From contig CALCRH010000061.1 of assembly GCA_937894515.1 (NCBI GenBank), positions 1 to 58,110 of the forward strand: 58,110 nt of DNA. The letters run 5' to 3'. Shown here piece by piece: positions 14,862-23,796 of the stretch (its first letter is position 1; each line of letters begins with the position of its first letter). The DNA is from an uncultured Clostridia bacterium (GTDB lineage: Bacteria > Bacillota > Clostridia > Oscillospirales > Oscillospiraceae). The notes beneath the pieces were generated by a model. It was not told the DNA's origin and made no database searches. It worked only from the letters and a program-made list of their open reading frames with translations. The translations under genes were made by a program, and so were the position numbers.

Positions 14862-14990
14862 CACTTGCAAAACCACGTTTTGCAAGTGGCAACTCGCACT
14901 TATCGCAGGCGCTTTGCGCCTTTGGTCGGTGCGAGGGCTCGCTCTGCTCGCTCTCACGGTATTTTTGCAGAGGCAAAGCCCCTGCAAAAA
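14862..14990 (+). repeat. Extra hairpins between T-box terminator and metG
   Basis: A perfect 12-bp hairpin with arms 14862-14873 and 14877-14888 is followed by GC-rich inverted repeats, then TTTTTGCAG...CTGCAAAAA (about 14962-14990). They are not part of a standard T-box and may be an inserted palindromic element or mRNA-stability structures. A TATAAT at 15035-15040 could be an accessory promoter. Confidence 0.55.
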
Positions 14991-15088
14991 TGATTAAAAA
15001 AGAATATCCGCAATTTTATTTGGCAATGATACTTTATAATTATTTATAGCCGCTCTTCCATTGGTCGCGGCGGAAAAGGAGATATCTC

Positions 15089-17053
15089 ATGGAAAAGAAG
15101 AAATTCTACATCAGCACCCCCATCTACTACCCCAGCGACAAGCTGCACATCGGCCACAGCTACTGCACCGTAGCCGCCGACACCATGGCACGGTATAAAC
15201 GTCTGACCGGCTATGATGTCATGTTTCTTACCGGTACCGATGAGCACGGCCAGAAGATTGAGACCAAGGCAAAAGAGGCCGGCAAGACCCCCAAGGAGTT
15301 TCTGGACAACATCGTAGAGGGTCCCAAGGGCGTATTGGATCTGTGGAAGCTGATGAACATCTCCAACGACCGCTTCATCCGCACCACAGACGACTACCAC
15401 TGCGAGTCCATTCAGAAGATTTTCCGCAAGATGTACGACAACGGCGACATCTACAAGGGCTCCTACAAGGGTAAATACTGCACCCCCTGCGAGAGCTTCT
15501 GGACGGAGAGCCAGTTGGTGGACGGTAAATGCCCCGACTGCGGCCGGGAAGTCCACGACGCCGAGGAGGAGGCATACTTCTTCAAGCTGAGCAAGTACGC
15601 CGACCGTATTCAGCACCTGCTGGAGGACACCGACTTCCTGCAGCCCCGTACCCGCGTCAATGAAATGGTAAACAACTTCATCAAGCCGGGTCTGGAGGAT
15701 CTGTGCGTTTCCCGCACCAGCTTCGACTGGGGCATTCCCGTGGACTTCGACCCGGGCCACGTGGTGTACGTGTGGGTGGACGCTCTCTTTAACTACTGCA
15801 CCGCCATGGGCTACTGCAACGACAAGTACCACGACTACGACAAGTACTGGCCCTGCGATGTCCACTTTGTGGGCAAGGAGATCGTCCGCTTCCACTCCAT
15901 TATCTGGCCCGCCATGCTGATGAGCGTGGGTGAACCCTTACCCAAGCACGTCTACGGCCACGGCTGGCTGGTCATTGACGGCGGCAAGATGTCCAAGTCC
16001 AAGGGCAACGTGGTGGATCCCTACGCCCTTTCCGAGATGTTCGGCGTGGACGCTCTGCGCTTCTTCCTGATGCGTACCTTCCCCTTCGGCACAGACGGCA
16101 ACTTCTCCAACGAGCTGCTGATCAACACCATCAATATCGACCTTGCCAACAAGCTGGGCAATCTGGTGTCCCGCACCACCGGCATGGCGGAGAAATACTT
16201 CGGCGGCACCCTGCCCACCGAGCGCGAGGATGACGGCTTGGACTGCGAGCTGAAAACCATGGCATGCGAGCTGCGTGACAAGTACGAAGCCGAGATGGAG
16301 AAGTTCCAGTTCCAGAACGGTCTGGAGGAGATCTTTAAGGTCATCGAGCGCGCCAATAAGTATATTGACGAGACCGCCCCCTGGACTCTGGGCAAGGACG
16401 AGAGCAGGAAGGTCCGCCTTGCCACCGTGCTCTATAACCTGCTGGAGACCATCCGCATCTGCAACATCATGCTGACCCCCTTCATGCCCGACACCGCCGC
16501 CAAGGTCTTTGAGAAGATCGGTGCCTGCGAGCATTGTCAGGCATGGGAGACCGCCAATGTCTGGGGCAACCTCCGTGCCGATGTCACCGTCAGCAAGGGC
16601 GAGAACCTGTTCCCCCGTATCGACAGCGAAAAGGCGCTTGCCGAGCTGGAAGCCCTGCAGGCCGCTCAGAAGAAAGCCGCACAGCCCGCTATTGAGCTGG
16701 AGCCCTACGTCACCGAGAACGTGGACTTTGACACGTTCCTAAAGTCCGACTTCCGCGCCGTGAAAATCAAGAACTGCGAGGCGGTGAAGAAGTCCGATAA
16801 GCTGCTGAAGTTCACGCTGGACGATGGCTCCGGTACGGACCGCATCATTCTCTCCGGCATCCACGCCTACTATGAGCCGGAGCAGCTCATCGGCAAGACC
16901 GCCATCGCCATTTTGAATCTGCCGCCCCGCAAGATGATGGGCATTGAGAGCTGCGGTATGCTGATCTCCGCCGTCCACAAGGAAAAAGGCGAGGAGAAGC
17001 TCCACCTGATGCTGATCGACGACAGCGTCCCCGCCGGTGCCAAGCTGTGCTGA
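15089..17053 (+). CDS. metG: Methionyl-tRNA synthetase
   Basis: A 654-residue class I synthetase charging tRNA-Met. The ATP site is marked by HIGH (residues 20-23) and KMSKS (about 300-304). A zinc knuckle (YCTPCESFW, then GKCPDCGRE) sits in the connective peptide. The anticodon-binding helical domain follows, and the last 105 residues form an EMAP/Arc1p-like tRNA-binding domain (FRAVKIKNCEAVKKSDKLLK and later), giving the dimeric long form. AAAGGAGAT precedes the ATG. Expression is set by the upstream T-box reading tRNA-Met charging. Confidence 0.97.
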   Translation: MEKKKFYISTPIYYPSDKLHIGHSYCTVAADTMARYKRLTGYDVMFLTGTDEHGQKIETKAKEAGKTPKEFLDNIVEGPKGVLDLWKLMNISNDRFIRTTDDYHCESIQKIFRKMYDNGDIYKGSYKGKYCTPCESFWTESQLVDGKCPDCGREVHDAEEEAYFFKLSKYADRIQHLLEDTDFLQPRTRVNEMVNNFIKPGLEDLCVSRTSFDWGIPVDFDPGHVVYVWVDALFNYCTAMGYCNDKYHDYDKYWPCDVHFVGKEIVRFHSIIWPAMLMSVGEPLPKHVYGHGWLVIDGGKMSKSKGNVVDPYALSEMFGVDALRFFLMRTFPFGTDGNFSNELLINTINIDLANKLGNLVSRTTGMAEKYFGGTLPTEREDDGLDCELKTMACELRDKYEAEMEKFQFQNGLEEIFKVIERANKYIDETAPWTLGKDESRKVRLATVLYNLLETIRICNIMLTPFMPDTAAKVFEKIGACEHCQAWETANVWGNLRADVTVSKGENLFPRIDSEKALAELEALQAAQKKAAQPAIELEPYVTENVDFDTFLKSDFRAVKIKNCEAVKKSDKLLKFTLDDGSGTDRIILSGIHAYYEPEQLIGKTAIAILNLPPRKMMGIESCGMLISAVHKEKGEEKLHLMLIDDSVPAGAKLC

Positions 17054-17072
17054 TTTTGTCAATCCATTGATT

Positions 17073-17286
17073 CGTAGGGCGGGACCCATGTGTCCCGCCG
17101 GATCGTCCAGACAAAGCGGCGGCACACGCAGGTGCCGCCCTACAACTCTTTACCGTAGGGGTCGGCGTCCTCGACGACCCGCCATTTCGTTGACCACCGG
17201 CGGGACGTCCGGAGGCCGTCCCCTACAAATTCTACCGAAACCTTTTCGCTTCACCCGTAGGGGCGGACGACTCTGTCCGCCCCTAT
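17073..17286. repeat. GTAGGGG-type palindromic repeat cluster
   Basis: Three consecutive units begin GTAGGG and end in the complement: 17074-17143, 17154-17226 and 17257-17286 (core GTAGGGGCGGACGACTCTGT). Related units occur at 23596-23681 and 54717-54770. They fill the gap between metG and the next gene. Their inverted termini suggest a small dispersed mobile palindrome family. Confidence 0.75.
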
Positions 17287-17377
17287 TTTTCACTTTTCAC
17301 TCTTCCCTTTTCGTTTTTCTTGTTTTCTCTCCTCTATCGTGATAAAATATTTCCAACAAACCCGCAGGAGGTGTCAT

Positions 17378-17884
17378 ATGTTCAAAACTCCCCGAATAGT
17401 CCCGTCCGCCTTCGTGGCGCACAATGCCACCGTGGCGGGTGACGTGACCCTGGGCCAGCAGGTCAGCGTATTTTTCGGCGCGGTGCTTCGTGCCGAGCAT
17501 GATACCATCACCGTGGGGGACGGCTCCAACATACAGGACTGTTGCGTGCTGCACTGCGATGAGGGTTACCCCGTCACCGTGGGCAAAAACTGCACCATCG
17601 GTCACGGCGCTATTATTCACGGCTGTACCATCGGCGACAACACCCTCATCGGCATGGGATCCATTATCCTCAACGGTGCCGTCATCGGCAATAACTGCAT
17701 CATCGGTGCCGGTGCGCTGGTCACCGGCGGCACGGTGATCCCCGACAATTCTCTTGTCGTCGGCTCCCCTGCCAAAGTCAAGCGAAGCGTCACCGATACC
17801 GAGATCGAAAGCAACCGCGCCTCTGCAGCGGGCTACCGCGCCGAAGGCGCAGAATATAAAAAATGGGAGGCACAACAAAAATGA
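17378..17884 (+). CDS. Gamma-carbonic anhydrase family protein
   Basis: A 168-residue left-handed beta-helix protein built from hexapeptide repeats (for example VTVGKNCTIGHGAIIHGCTI). His residues in VLHCDE, GHGA and IIHGC occupy the zinc-ligand positions of gamma-class carbonic anhydrases and their YrdA/PaaY-like relatives. It may hydrate CO2 or act as a CoA-thioester-related housekeeping protein; many relatives have untested activity. AGGAGGT precedes the ATG at 17378. Its stop overlaps the next start (ATGA), so the following two genes are translationally coupled with it. Confidence 0.87.
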   Translation: MFKTPRIVPSAFVAHNATVAGDVTLGQQVSVFFGAVLRAEHDTITVGDGSNIQDCCVLHCDEGYPVTVGKNCTIGHGAIIHGCTIGDNTLIGMGSIILNGAVIGNNCIIGAGALVTGGTVIPDNSLVVGSPAKVKRSVTDTEIESNRASAAGYRAEGAEYKKWEAQQK

Positions 17885-18165
17885 TGACCTTATTTGTGAA
17901 GTACACCTGCAAGCCGGGCTGCCGTGAGCCCTTCCTCCGTGAGATCGCCGCCCGCGGCATCGACACCGCCATCCGCGCCGAAAACGGCTGCATCTGCTAC
18001 GACTACTACCTGTCCGTGCAGGATCCCAACGTCATTCTGCTGGTAGAGAAGTGGACCGAGCCGGAGGCACAGAAAGTACACATGACCCAGCCCCATATGA
18101 AAGACTTGTCCGCCCTCAAGACCAACTACGTCCTTGATACCGTACTGGGAGACGGCGCTCTATGA
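17881..18165 (+). CDS. Antibiotic biosynthesis monooxygenase (ABM) domain protein
   Basis: A 94-residue single-domain protein with the dimeric ferredoxin-like ABM fold: an N-terminal strand VKYTCKPGCREPF, ENGCICYDYYLS, then VILLVEKWTEPEAQKVHMTQ. Relatives are small cofactor-free quinol monooxygenases or YgiN/LsrG-like enzymes; the exact substrate is unknown. The start at 17881 follows GGGAGG (17865-17870). It overlaps both neighbours by 4 bp (ATGA junctions), placing it in a tight three-gene operon. Confidence 0.85.
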   Translation: MMTLFVKYTCKPGCREPFLREIAARGIDTAIRAENGCICYDYYLSVQDPNVILLVEKWTEPEAQKVHMTQPHMKDLSALKTNYVLDTVLGDGAL

Positions 18166-18923
18166 TCTTCGACACCCACGCCCACTATGACGATGATGCC
18201 TTTGATGCCGATCGGGACGCCCTGCTCGCTTCCCTGCCGGAAAAGGGTATCGGTCTGGTGGTGGACCCGGGCTGTGACCTGCCCTCCTCCCGATTAGCGG
18301 TGGAGCTGGCGGCCAAGCACCTCCACGTCTACGCCGCCGTGGGTATTCACCCCGAGAACTGCCACGACTATGTCCCGTCCCGGATCAGGGAACTGCGTAT
18401 CCTTGCCAAGTCCCCCAAGGTGGTGGCCATCGGGGAGATCGGTCTGGACTACTACTGGAAAGAAAATCCGCCCCGTGAATTGCAGCACCAATGTCTCCGT
18501 GACCAACTGGCGCTGGCGGCAGAATTAAACCTTCCCGTCATTATCCATGACCGTGACGCCCACGCCGATACCCACGCCATCATCAGGGAGTTCCCCACCG
18601 TCACCGGCGTGTTTCACTGCTTCGCCGGCTCTGTGGAAATGGCACAGGAACTGCTGAAGCTGGGCTGGTATCTGGGCTTCAACGGTGCCGTCACCTTCAA
18701 AAACGCCCGCAAAGCGCCGGAGGTCATCGCCGCGGCATCCCTTGACCGCATTCTATTGGAGACAGATGCCCCCTATCTGACCCCCGTCCCCCACCGGGGC
18801 AAGCGTAACGACTCCACCTATATCCCCTATGTGTCACAGACCATCGCACAGATCAAAGGGCTTACTGCCCAAGAGGTCGAGAACGCCGCATTTGAAAACG
18901 GTAAGAGGCTGTTTCGTATCTGA
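18162..18923 (+). CDS. tatD: TatD-family metal-dependent hydrolase/DNase
   Basis: A 253-residue TIM-barrel metal hydrolase. Landmarks in order: FDTHAHYDD (metal-binding HxH), GIHPEN, AIGEIGLDYYW, VIIHDRDAH, VFHCFAGS, LLETDAPYLTP. TatD proteins are 3'-5' exonucleases involved in DNA quality control. The start overlaps the end of the ABM gene, and the operon ends with the hairpin at 18931-18954. Confidence 0.93.
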   Translation: MIFDTHAHYDDDAFDADRDALLASLPEKGIGLVVDPGCDLPSSRLAVELAAKHLHVYAAVGIHPENCHDYVPSRIRELRILAKSPKVVAIGEIGLDYYWKENPPRELQHQCLRDQLALAAELNLPVIIHDRDAHADTHAIIREFPTVTGVFHCFAGSVEMAQELLKLGWYLGFNGAVTFKNARKAPEVIAAASLDRILLETDAPYLTPVPHRGKRNDSTYIPYVSQTIAQIKGLTAQEVENAAFENGKRLFRI

Positions 18924-18927
18924 TAGC

Positions 18928-18957
18928 AAAAAATCTCCGGGAAACCGGGGATTTTTC
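18928..18957 (+). terminator. Terminator after tatD
   Basis: Arms AAATCTCCGG (18931-18940) and CCGGGGATTT (18945-18954) with a GAAA loop and a T run. Confidence 0.85.
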
Positions 18958-18958
18958 C

Positions 18959-18987
18959 TTTACAAACCGTATTATCTGCGCTATAAT
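18959..18987 (+). promoter_or_regulatory. Promoter of the XRE regulator-lepA operon
   Basis: -35 TTTACA (18959-18964), 17-bp spacer, -10 TATAAT (18982-18987). Confidence 0.75.
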
Positions 18988-19023
18988 CTACCCATTGTAT
19001 TCAAAAATCAGGAGGATATGGAT

Positions 19024-19686
19024 ATGGCAACTGATTTTTCCCGTACCTTGGGCTTGCTGCGGCAGGAGAAAGGCATCTCCCAGCGCAAGGCCGCCAAGGA
19101 GCTTGGTATCTCTCAGGCTCTTTTGAGCCACTATGAAAACGGCATCCGCGAGCCGGGTCTCGCCTTTGTTGCCAAGGTCTGCGACTACTATCACGTCTCC
19201 GCCGACTTTCTGCTGGGGCGCACCTCCAGTCGGGACGGCGCCATGATCGAAGCGGAAACCCTGTATGACGCCAGCGATGAAAAGGGTACGCTGAAGGGCA
19301 GCATCATGGCCACGCTGCAAAAGAAGCTGGTAGTCAACACCACCGGTGTCCTCTTTGACCTGCTGGGTAAGCTGAACAGTCGGGAGGCCATCACCGCCGC
19401 CGGAGATTATTTAAGCAGCGCCCTGTACCAGCTTTTGCGTTTGGCCTACCGGCGCTGCGGCGGCAACGAGGATCTGTTCGCCGTGGATGATGCCGCCTTT
19501 GACGGCGATCTCATCACCGCCGACCTCGCCTTGAGCCGCGTCCGCTATACCCGCGCCCTGAACACCTGTCAGGAGACCCCTGCTGTCAACTCCGATACCC
19601 TCACCGGCGCACCCGGTGTGGGACAGAGTGTGGCCCAGATCCTGCACAACGTGGACGAGCGCACCATGAAACATCTGGAGGGCTGA
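19024..19686 (+). CDS. XRE-family transcriptional regulator with C-terminal helical domain
   Basis: A 220-residue protein. Residues 1-65 form a Cro/C1 helix-turn-helix (LRQEKGISQRKAAKELGISQ, then LLSHYENGIREPG). The remaining 150 or so residues are a helical region without recognised ligand motifs. GGAGG (19011-19015) is 8 bp before the ATG at 19024 and only 2 bp before the in-frame ATG at 19018, so the later start is chosen. Six bases separate it from lepA. It probably controls this operon or a stress regulon; the targets are not visible here. Confidence 0.85.
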   Translation: MATDFSRTLGLLRQEKGISQRKAAKELGISQALLSHYENGIREPGLAFVAKVCDYYHVSADFLLGRTSSRDGAMIEAETLYDASDEKGTLKGSIMATLQKKLVVNTTGVLFDLLGKLNSREAITAAGDYLSSALYQLLRLAYRRCGGNEDLFAVDDAAFDGDLITADLALSRVRYTRALNTCQETPAVNSDTLTGAPGVGQSVAQILHNVDERTMKHLEG

Positions 19687-19692
19687 TGCGAT

Positions 19693-21501
19693 ATGTTTGA
19701 ACAATCCAAGATCCGTAATTTCTCTATTATCGCCCATATCGACCACGGCAAGTCCACGCTGGCGGATCGCCTGCTGGAAAAGTGTAACGCCGTGGAAGCC
19801 CGGCAGATGTCCGATCAGCTTCTGGACAACATGGAGCTGGAACGGGAGCGTGGCATCACCATTAAATCCCGTGCCGTCCATCTGCTCTATCAGGCGCAGG
19901 ACGGCGAGACCTACGCCCTGAACCTCATCGACACCCCGGGTCACGTGGACTTCAACTATGAAGTCTCCCGCAGCCTTGCCGCCTGCGAGGGCGCTCTGCT
20001 CGTGGTGGACGCCACCCAGGGCGTGGAAGCGCAAACTCTGGCCAACACCTATCTGGCCATGGAGGACGATCTGGAGATTCTGCCCGTGATCAACAAGGTG
20101 GATCTGCCGGCTGCCGACCCCCTGCGGGTCAAACAGGAGGTGGAGGACATCATCGGTCTGCCCGCCATGGACGCGCCGGAGATCTCCGCTAAAATGGGCA
20201 TCAATATCGATGCTGTGCTGGAAGATGTGGTCCAGAACGTTCCCGCACCCTCCGGCGATCCCAAAGCACCGCTGCAAGCCCTTGTTTTTGACAGCCAGTA
20301 CGACCCCTATGTAGGCGTTATCGTCTACTTCTGCATCAAGCAGGGCACTATCCGCAAGGGTCAGACGATCCGCCTGATGGCCAGCGGCGCCGAGTACACC
20401 GTTCTGGAATGCGGCTATTTGAAACCTCTGGGCAACGAGCCGACCGATGCCCTGCAAGCCGGTGAAGTCGGTTACTTCACCGCCAGCATCAAGAACGTCA
20501 AGGATACCCAGGTGGGCGACACCATCACCGATGCCGCCAACCCGGCTGCCGAGCCGCTGCCCGGCTACCGTGCCGCCCAGTCCATGGTCTACTGCGGCAT
20601 CTACACCGAGGACGGCAGCAAATACCCCGACCTGCGGGACGCACTGGAAAAGCTCCAGCTCAACGACGCCAGCCTGACCTTCGAGCCGGAAAGCTCCGTT
20701 GCCTTGGGCTTCGGCTTCCGCTGCGGCTTCTTGGGCATGCTCCACATGGAGATCATTCAGGAGCGTCTGGAGCGGGAATTCAACCTCGACCTCGTCACCA
20801 CCCTGCCCAACGTCATCTACAATGTCTACAAAACCGATGGCACCATGGTGCGGGTGGATAATCCCCACAACTATCCCGATCCGGCGTCCATCGAACACGC
20901 CGAGGAGCCCTACGTCAAGGTGTCTATCATTGCCCCCAACGACTTTGTGGGCAACATCATGCCCATGTGCCAGGATCGCCGGGGAGAATATGTGGATATG
21001 CAGTATCTGGACACCCATCTGGTGGAGCTGCACTATCAGATGCCCCTCAACGAGATCATCTACGACTTCTTCGACACCCTCAAGGCCAACACCAAGGGCT
21101 ACGCCAGTCTGGACTATGAGCTCAGCGGCTACCGCACCAGCGAATTGGTGAAGGTCGATCTGCTCCTGAACGGCGATGGCGTGGATGCCCTGAGCTTCAT
21201 CGCCCATAAGGATAAGGCATACCCCAGAGCCCGCCGCCTGTGCGAAAAGCTGAAGGATAACATCCCCCGCCAGCTCTTTGAAGTCCCCATCCAGGCGGCC
21301 ATCGGCGGGCGCATCATCGCCCGGGAAACCGTCAAGGCCATGCGAAAGGACGTGCTTGCCAAGTGCTACGGCGGCGACATCTCCCGCAAGAAAAAGCTGC
21401 TGGAAAAGCAGAAGGAAGGCAAGAAAAAGATGCGGAACCTCGGCACCGTGCAAGTGCCCACCGAAGCGTTTATGGCAGTACTCAAACTGGACAGCGATTA
21501 A
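19693..21501 (+). CDS. lepA: Elongation factor 4 (LepA GTPase)
   Basis: A 602-residue translational GTPase, the normal LepA length. The G domain shows AHIDHGKSTLADRLLE (G1), RGITIKS (G2), LIDTPGHVDFNYEVSRS (G3) and NKVDLP (G4). EF-G-like domains and the LepA-specific C-terminal domain (KKKLLEKQKEGKKKMRNLGT) follow. It remodels stalled or mistranslocated ribosomes and helps 30S biogenesis. GGAGGG at the end of the preceding gene serves as its RBS. Confidence 0.97.
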   Translation: MFEQSKIRNFSIIAHIDHGKSTLADRLLEKCNAVEARQMSDQLLDNMELERERGITIKSRAVHLLYQAQDGETYALNLIDTPGHVDFNYEVSRSLAACEGALLVVDATQGVEAQTLANTYLAMEDDLEILPVINKVDLPAADPLRVKQEVEDIIGLPAMDAPEISAKMGINIDAVLEDVVQNVPAPSGDPKAPLQALVFDSQYDPYVGVIVYFCIKQGTIRKGQTIRLMASGAEYTVLECGYLKPLGNEPTDALQAGEVGYFTASIKNVKDTQVGDTITDAANPAAEPLPGYRAAQSMVYCGIYTEDGSKYPDLRDALEKLQLNDASLTFEPESSVALGFGFRCGFLGMLHMEIIQERLEREFNLDLVTTLPNVIYNVYKTDGTMVRVDNPHNYPDPASIEHAEEPYVKVSIIAPNDFVGNIMPMCQDRRGEYVDMQYLDTHLVELHYQMPLNEIIYDFFDTLKANTKGYASLDYELSGYRTSELVKVDLLLNGDGVDALSFIAHKDKAYPRARRLCEKLKDNIPRQLFEVPIQAAIGGRIIARETVKAMRKDVLAKCYGGDISRKKKLLEKQKEGKKKMRNLGTVQVPTEAFMAVLKLDSD

Positions 21502-21511
21502 GGAGACACCT

Positions 21512-22105
21512 ATGGCAAATTCCTATCAGGCCCATATCAAATATGAAGAAGCCACCATCAAGGAGATGGACAAGACCCTGCAAAACACATTTCACTTCGG
21601 GCGCAAAATTGTCCTATGTGCCCTCGCCCTGCTGCTGCTGGGTTTCGGCGTGCGCCTGACTATCAACAACACCTGGGGGCTGATCCTCATTATTGTGGGC
21701 TGTTTTATCGCCCCTTACGGCACGTTTTATACCCTGCCCGGCGCCAAAGCCACCGCCAGTATCGACATGCTGAAGGGCAAGAGCTTCTATATGGCCTACG
21801 ACTTCCAGCCTCATGAGGTGCTCTGCCGCGTGAAGAGTAGCAGCGAACCCACCCGCTACACCTACCGCAGCTTCTACCGACTCATTGACACCGGGGACTA
21901 TGTGTATCTCTGCACAAATAAGGAACAGGCCTGCATGGTGGATACCCGTACTCTCCAACCCAATGATCGAGAGGCTTTTATGGACTTTGTGTCCAAGAAG
22001 GCAGGGTTGGAGTGGACGAAGCCCAACGGCTGGCTGAATTTGAGTTTCCGCACCATTCGCCATAACCGGGATAACACACGCAAGGAATTAAAACTCCCCC
22101 GCTGA
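21512..22105 (+). CDS. YcxB-like membrane protein
   Basis: A 197-residue protein with a short cytoplasmic start, two adjacent membrane segments at about residues 32-75 (IVLCALALLLLGFGVRLTIN, then WGLILIIVGCFIAPYGTFY) and a C-terminal cytoplasmic domain containing YLCTNKEQACMVDTRTL, typical of YcxB-like proteins. The function of the family is unknown. AAGGAG precedes the ATG, 10 bp after lepA, so it is co-transcribed with it. It ends at a shared terminator. Confidence 0.75.
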   Translation: MANSYQAHIKYEEATIKEMDKTLQNTFHFGRKIVLCALALLLLGFGVRLTINNTWGLILIIVGCFIAPYGTFYTLPGAKATASIDMLKGKSFYMAYDFQPHEVLCRVKSSSEPTRYTYRSFYRLIDTGDYVYLCTNKEQACMVDTRTLQPNDREAFMDFVSKKAGLEWTKPNGWLNLSFRTIRHNRDNTRKELKLPR

Positions 22106-22121
22106 ATTGAAAATCAAGCAA

Positions 22122-22159
22122 AAGAGGCGTCCGCGAAACTCCTTTCGCAGACGCCTCTT
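22122..22159. terminator. Bidirectional terminator
   Basis: Arms AAGAGGCGTC and GACGCCTCTT with an inner CGCGAA/TTTCGC extension, between convergent YcxB-like and MATE genes. Confidence 0.8.
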
Positions 22160-22187
22160 ATATCTTTCATTTTTCATTCTGCATTTT

Positions 22188-23564
22188 TCAACTGTCCCGT
22201 ATGGACTTGGTCTCCCACTTGTGTCCATAGTAGCGGGGCAGGAAAAACGCAATGCGAAACAGCCAGTCGATGATCCACGCATACCAGATGCCCAGCACAC
22301 CGGTACGGCAGACCAGCACGAAGAAAAAGCCCAGTCCTACCCGGCACAGCCACATGGAGACCACGGCGATCACCATGGTGAATCTCACGTCTCCGGCAGC
22401 GCGCATACCGGTGTTGACGCTGAACGCCAACGGCCACAGCAGCATCATGCCGATACCGTGGATCAGCATGATAATCGTTGCCAATCTGGCGGTTTCGCCC
22501 ACAGCGCTGTATGCCTTCAGGATCAGCGGGATACCGGCAATGATTACCAGATTCACAATGGCCGCACCGATATAGCTGATTTTCAGCATATAGCGGATAT
22601 ACCACCGGGCCTGCGGGTAATCCCCCGCTCCCACACAGCGGCTTACCACGCTGACAATGCCCAGATTGACTGCCGCACCTACCACACCCTGAACAGTGGT
22701 GATGGTATTGCCGATGGCGTTGGCGGTGATGGAGGCGGTTGGCAGCGTGGAAACCAGACTGAACAGCATGATCTTGCCCAACTGGAACATACCGTTCTCA
22801 ATGCCGTTGGGAATACCCATGGACAGCACCTGACCCATGGTGTGCCGATCAAAACGATATCGCTCACCGGAGAGTGACAGGGCAAACTTGGGTCGAAACA
22901 CCAGAAACAGCATGACCACCATAGCCACGCCCCGGGAAACCAGCGTGGGAATCGCCACGCCGGCAACCCCCATGCGAAAACCGTAAATCAGCACGGCGTT
23001 ACCCACGATGTTGATGCCGTTCATCAGCATGGAGATCGTCATAGGCAGGCGGCTGTTGCCTACCGCACGATAGAGTGCCGCACCGCCGTTATACAGCGCG
23101 ATAAACGGCACGGAGAGCATGACGATATGGTAATAGATGCGGCAGTTTTCCTGTACCTCCCAATCACTCTTACCGAACAGGAAGCGCAGGATGCTCCCCT
23201 CAAAAATGATCAGCAGTACTGTCAGCAAAACTGACAGCACCAGAAGCGCCACCAGCAGTTGCTGGCCGGCTTTTCGCGCCTGTTCCCGGGAGCGCAGACC
23301 CAGATATTGTCCCACCACGATGGCGCCGCCGGCGGCCAGTGCCGCGAAAATATTCACCATCAAAATGGAAATCGAGTCCACCAGCGATACCGCAGAAACA
23401 GCGGCATTTCCTGCGGTGGACACCATCATGGAGTCTGCCAGCCCCACCAGATAGGATAGAAACTGCTCGATGATCAGCGGAACCAGCAGTTTTTTGATCT
23501 CCTGACGGGAAAACATCGTCCCGACCGCTGCAATATTCGGTTTTTCTCTCTGCAAAAGACCCAT
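22188..23564 (-). CDS. MATE-family multidrug efflux transporter
   Basis: A 458-residue protein with about 12 membrane segments in two six-helix halves, as in NorM/DinF-type cation-coupled exporters. The conserved GGAIVVGQYLG and GNAVLIYGFRMGVAGVAIPT patterns occur in the first half, and IGNTITTVQGVVGAAVNLGI in the second. Such proteins expel drugs or metabolites using Na+ or H+ gradients. It is an isolated gene. The GTAGGGG repeat cluster lies directly upstream. Confidence 0.9.
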   Translation of the reverse strand: MGLLQREKPNIAAVGTMFSRQEIKKLLVPLIIEQFLSYLVGLADSMMVSTAGNAAVSAVSLVDSISILMVNIFAALAAGGAIVVGQYLGLRSREQARKAGQQLLVALLVLSVLLTVLLIIFEGSILRFLFGKSDWEVQENCRIYYHIVMLSVPFIALYNGGAALYRAVGNSRLPMTISMLMNGINIVGNAVLIYGFRMGVAGVAIPTLVSRGVAMVVMLFLVFRPKFALSLSGERYRFDRHTMGQVLSMGIPNGIENGMFQLGKIMLFSLVSTLPTASITANAIGNTITTVQGVVGAAVNLGIVSVVSRCVGAGDYPQARWYIRYMLKISYIGAAIVNLVIIAGIPLILKAYSAVGETARLATIIMLIHGIGMMLLWPLAFSVNTGMRAAGDVRFTMVIAVVSMWLCRVGLGFFFVLVCRTGVLGIWYAWIIDWLFRIAFFLPRYYGHKWETKSIRDS

Positions 23565-23595
23565 CTTCTTTTTCCTGAAACTTTCCTCTTATTCC

Positions 23596-23681
23596 GTAGG
23601 GGCGTGCGGGATAAGAGCGTGCCGGTGGCACGTTTTTGCCCGCCGCACCTCCGTAGGGGCGGACGACTCTGTCCGCCCGTC
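23596..23681. repeat. GTAGGGG-type palindromic repeats, second locus
   Basis: Two units starting GTAGGGGCG. The second carries the same core GTAGGGGCGGACGACTCTGT found at 17257-17276. Confidence 0.7.
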
Positions 23682-23733
23682 ATTCCACCTGCCGAAAACG
23701 GGCAAAACCACACGTTGTCTGCTTTCGGCAGGA

Positions 23734-23771
23734 CACGAATACCGCAGACACGCGTGTCTGCGGTATTCGTG
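23734..23771 (-). terminator. Perfect 38-bp palindrome after the GldA-like gene
   Basis: Arms 23734-23752 and 23753-23771 are exact complements of 19 bp without a spacer. It lies 25 bp after the stop codon of the GldA-like gene and may end or protect the long operon transcript. The T tract is poor, so a 3'-stabilising hairpin is as likely as a terminator. Confidence 0.55.
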
Positions 23772-23796
23772 CTTTGAGAGGGGGTAAAAATCTTTG

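Noticed and set aside
19411..21453. A 680-codon minus-strand ORF opposite lepA
   Set aside because: It is the antisense shadow of a clear lepA gene in GC-rich DNA, low in complexity (Gly, Val, His, Ala, Asp) and without an RBS.
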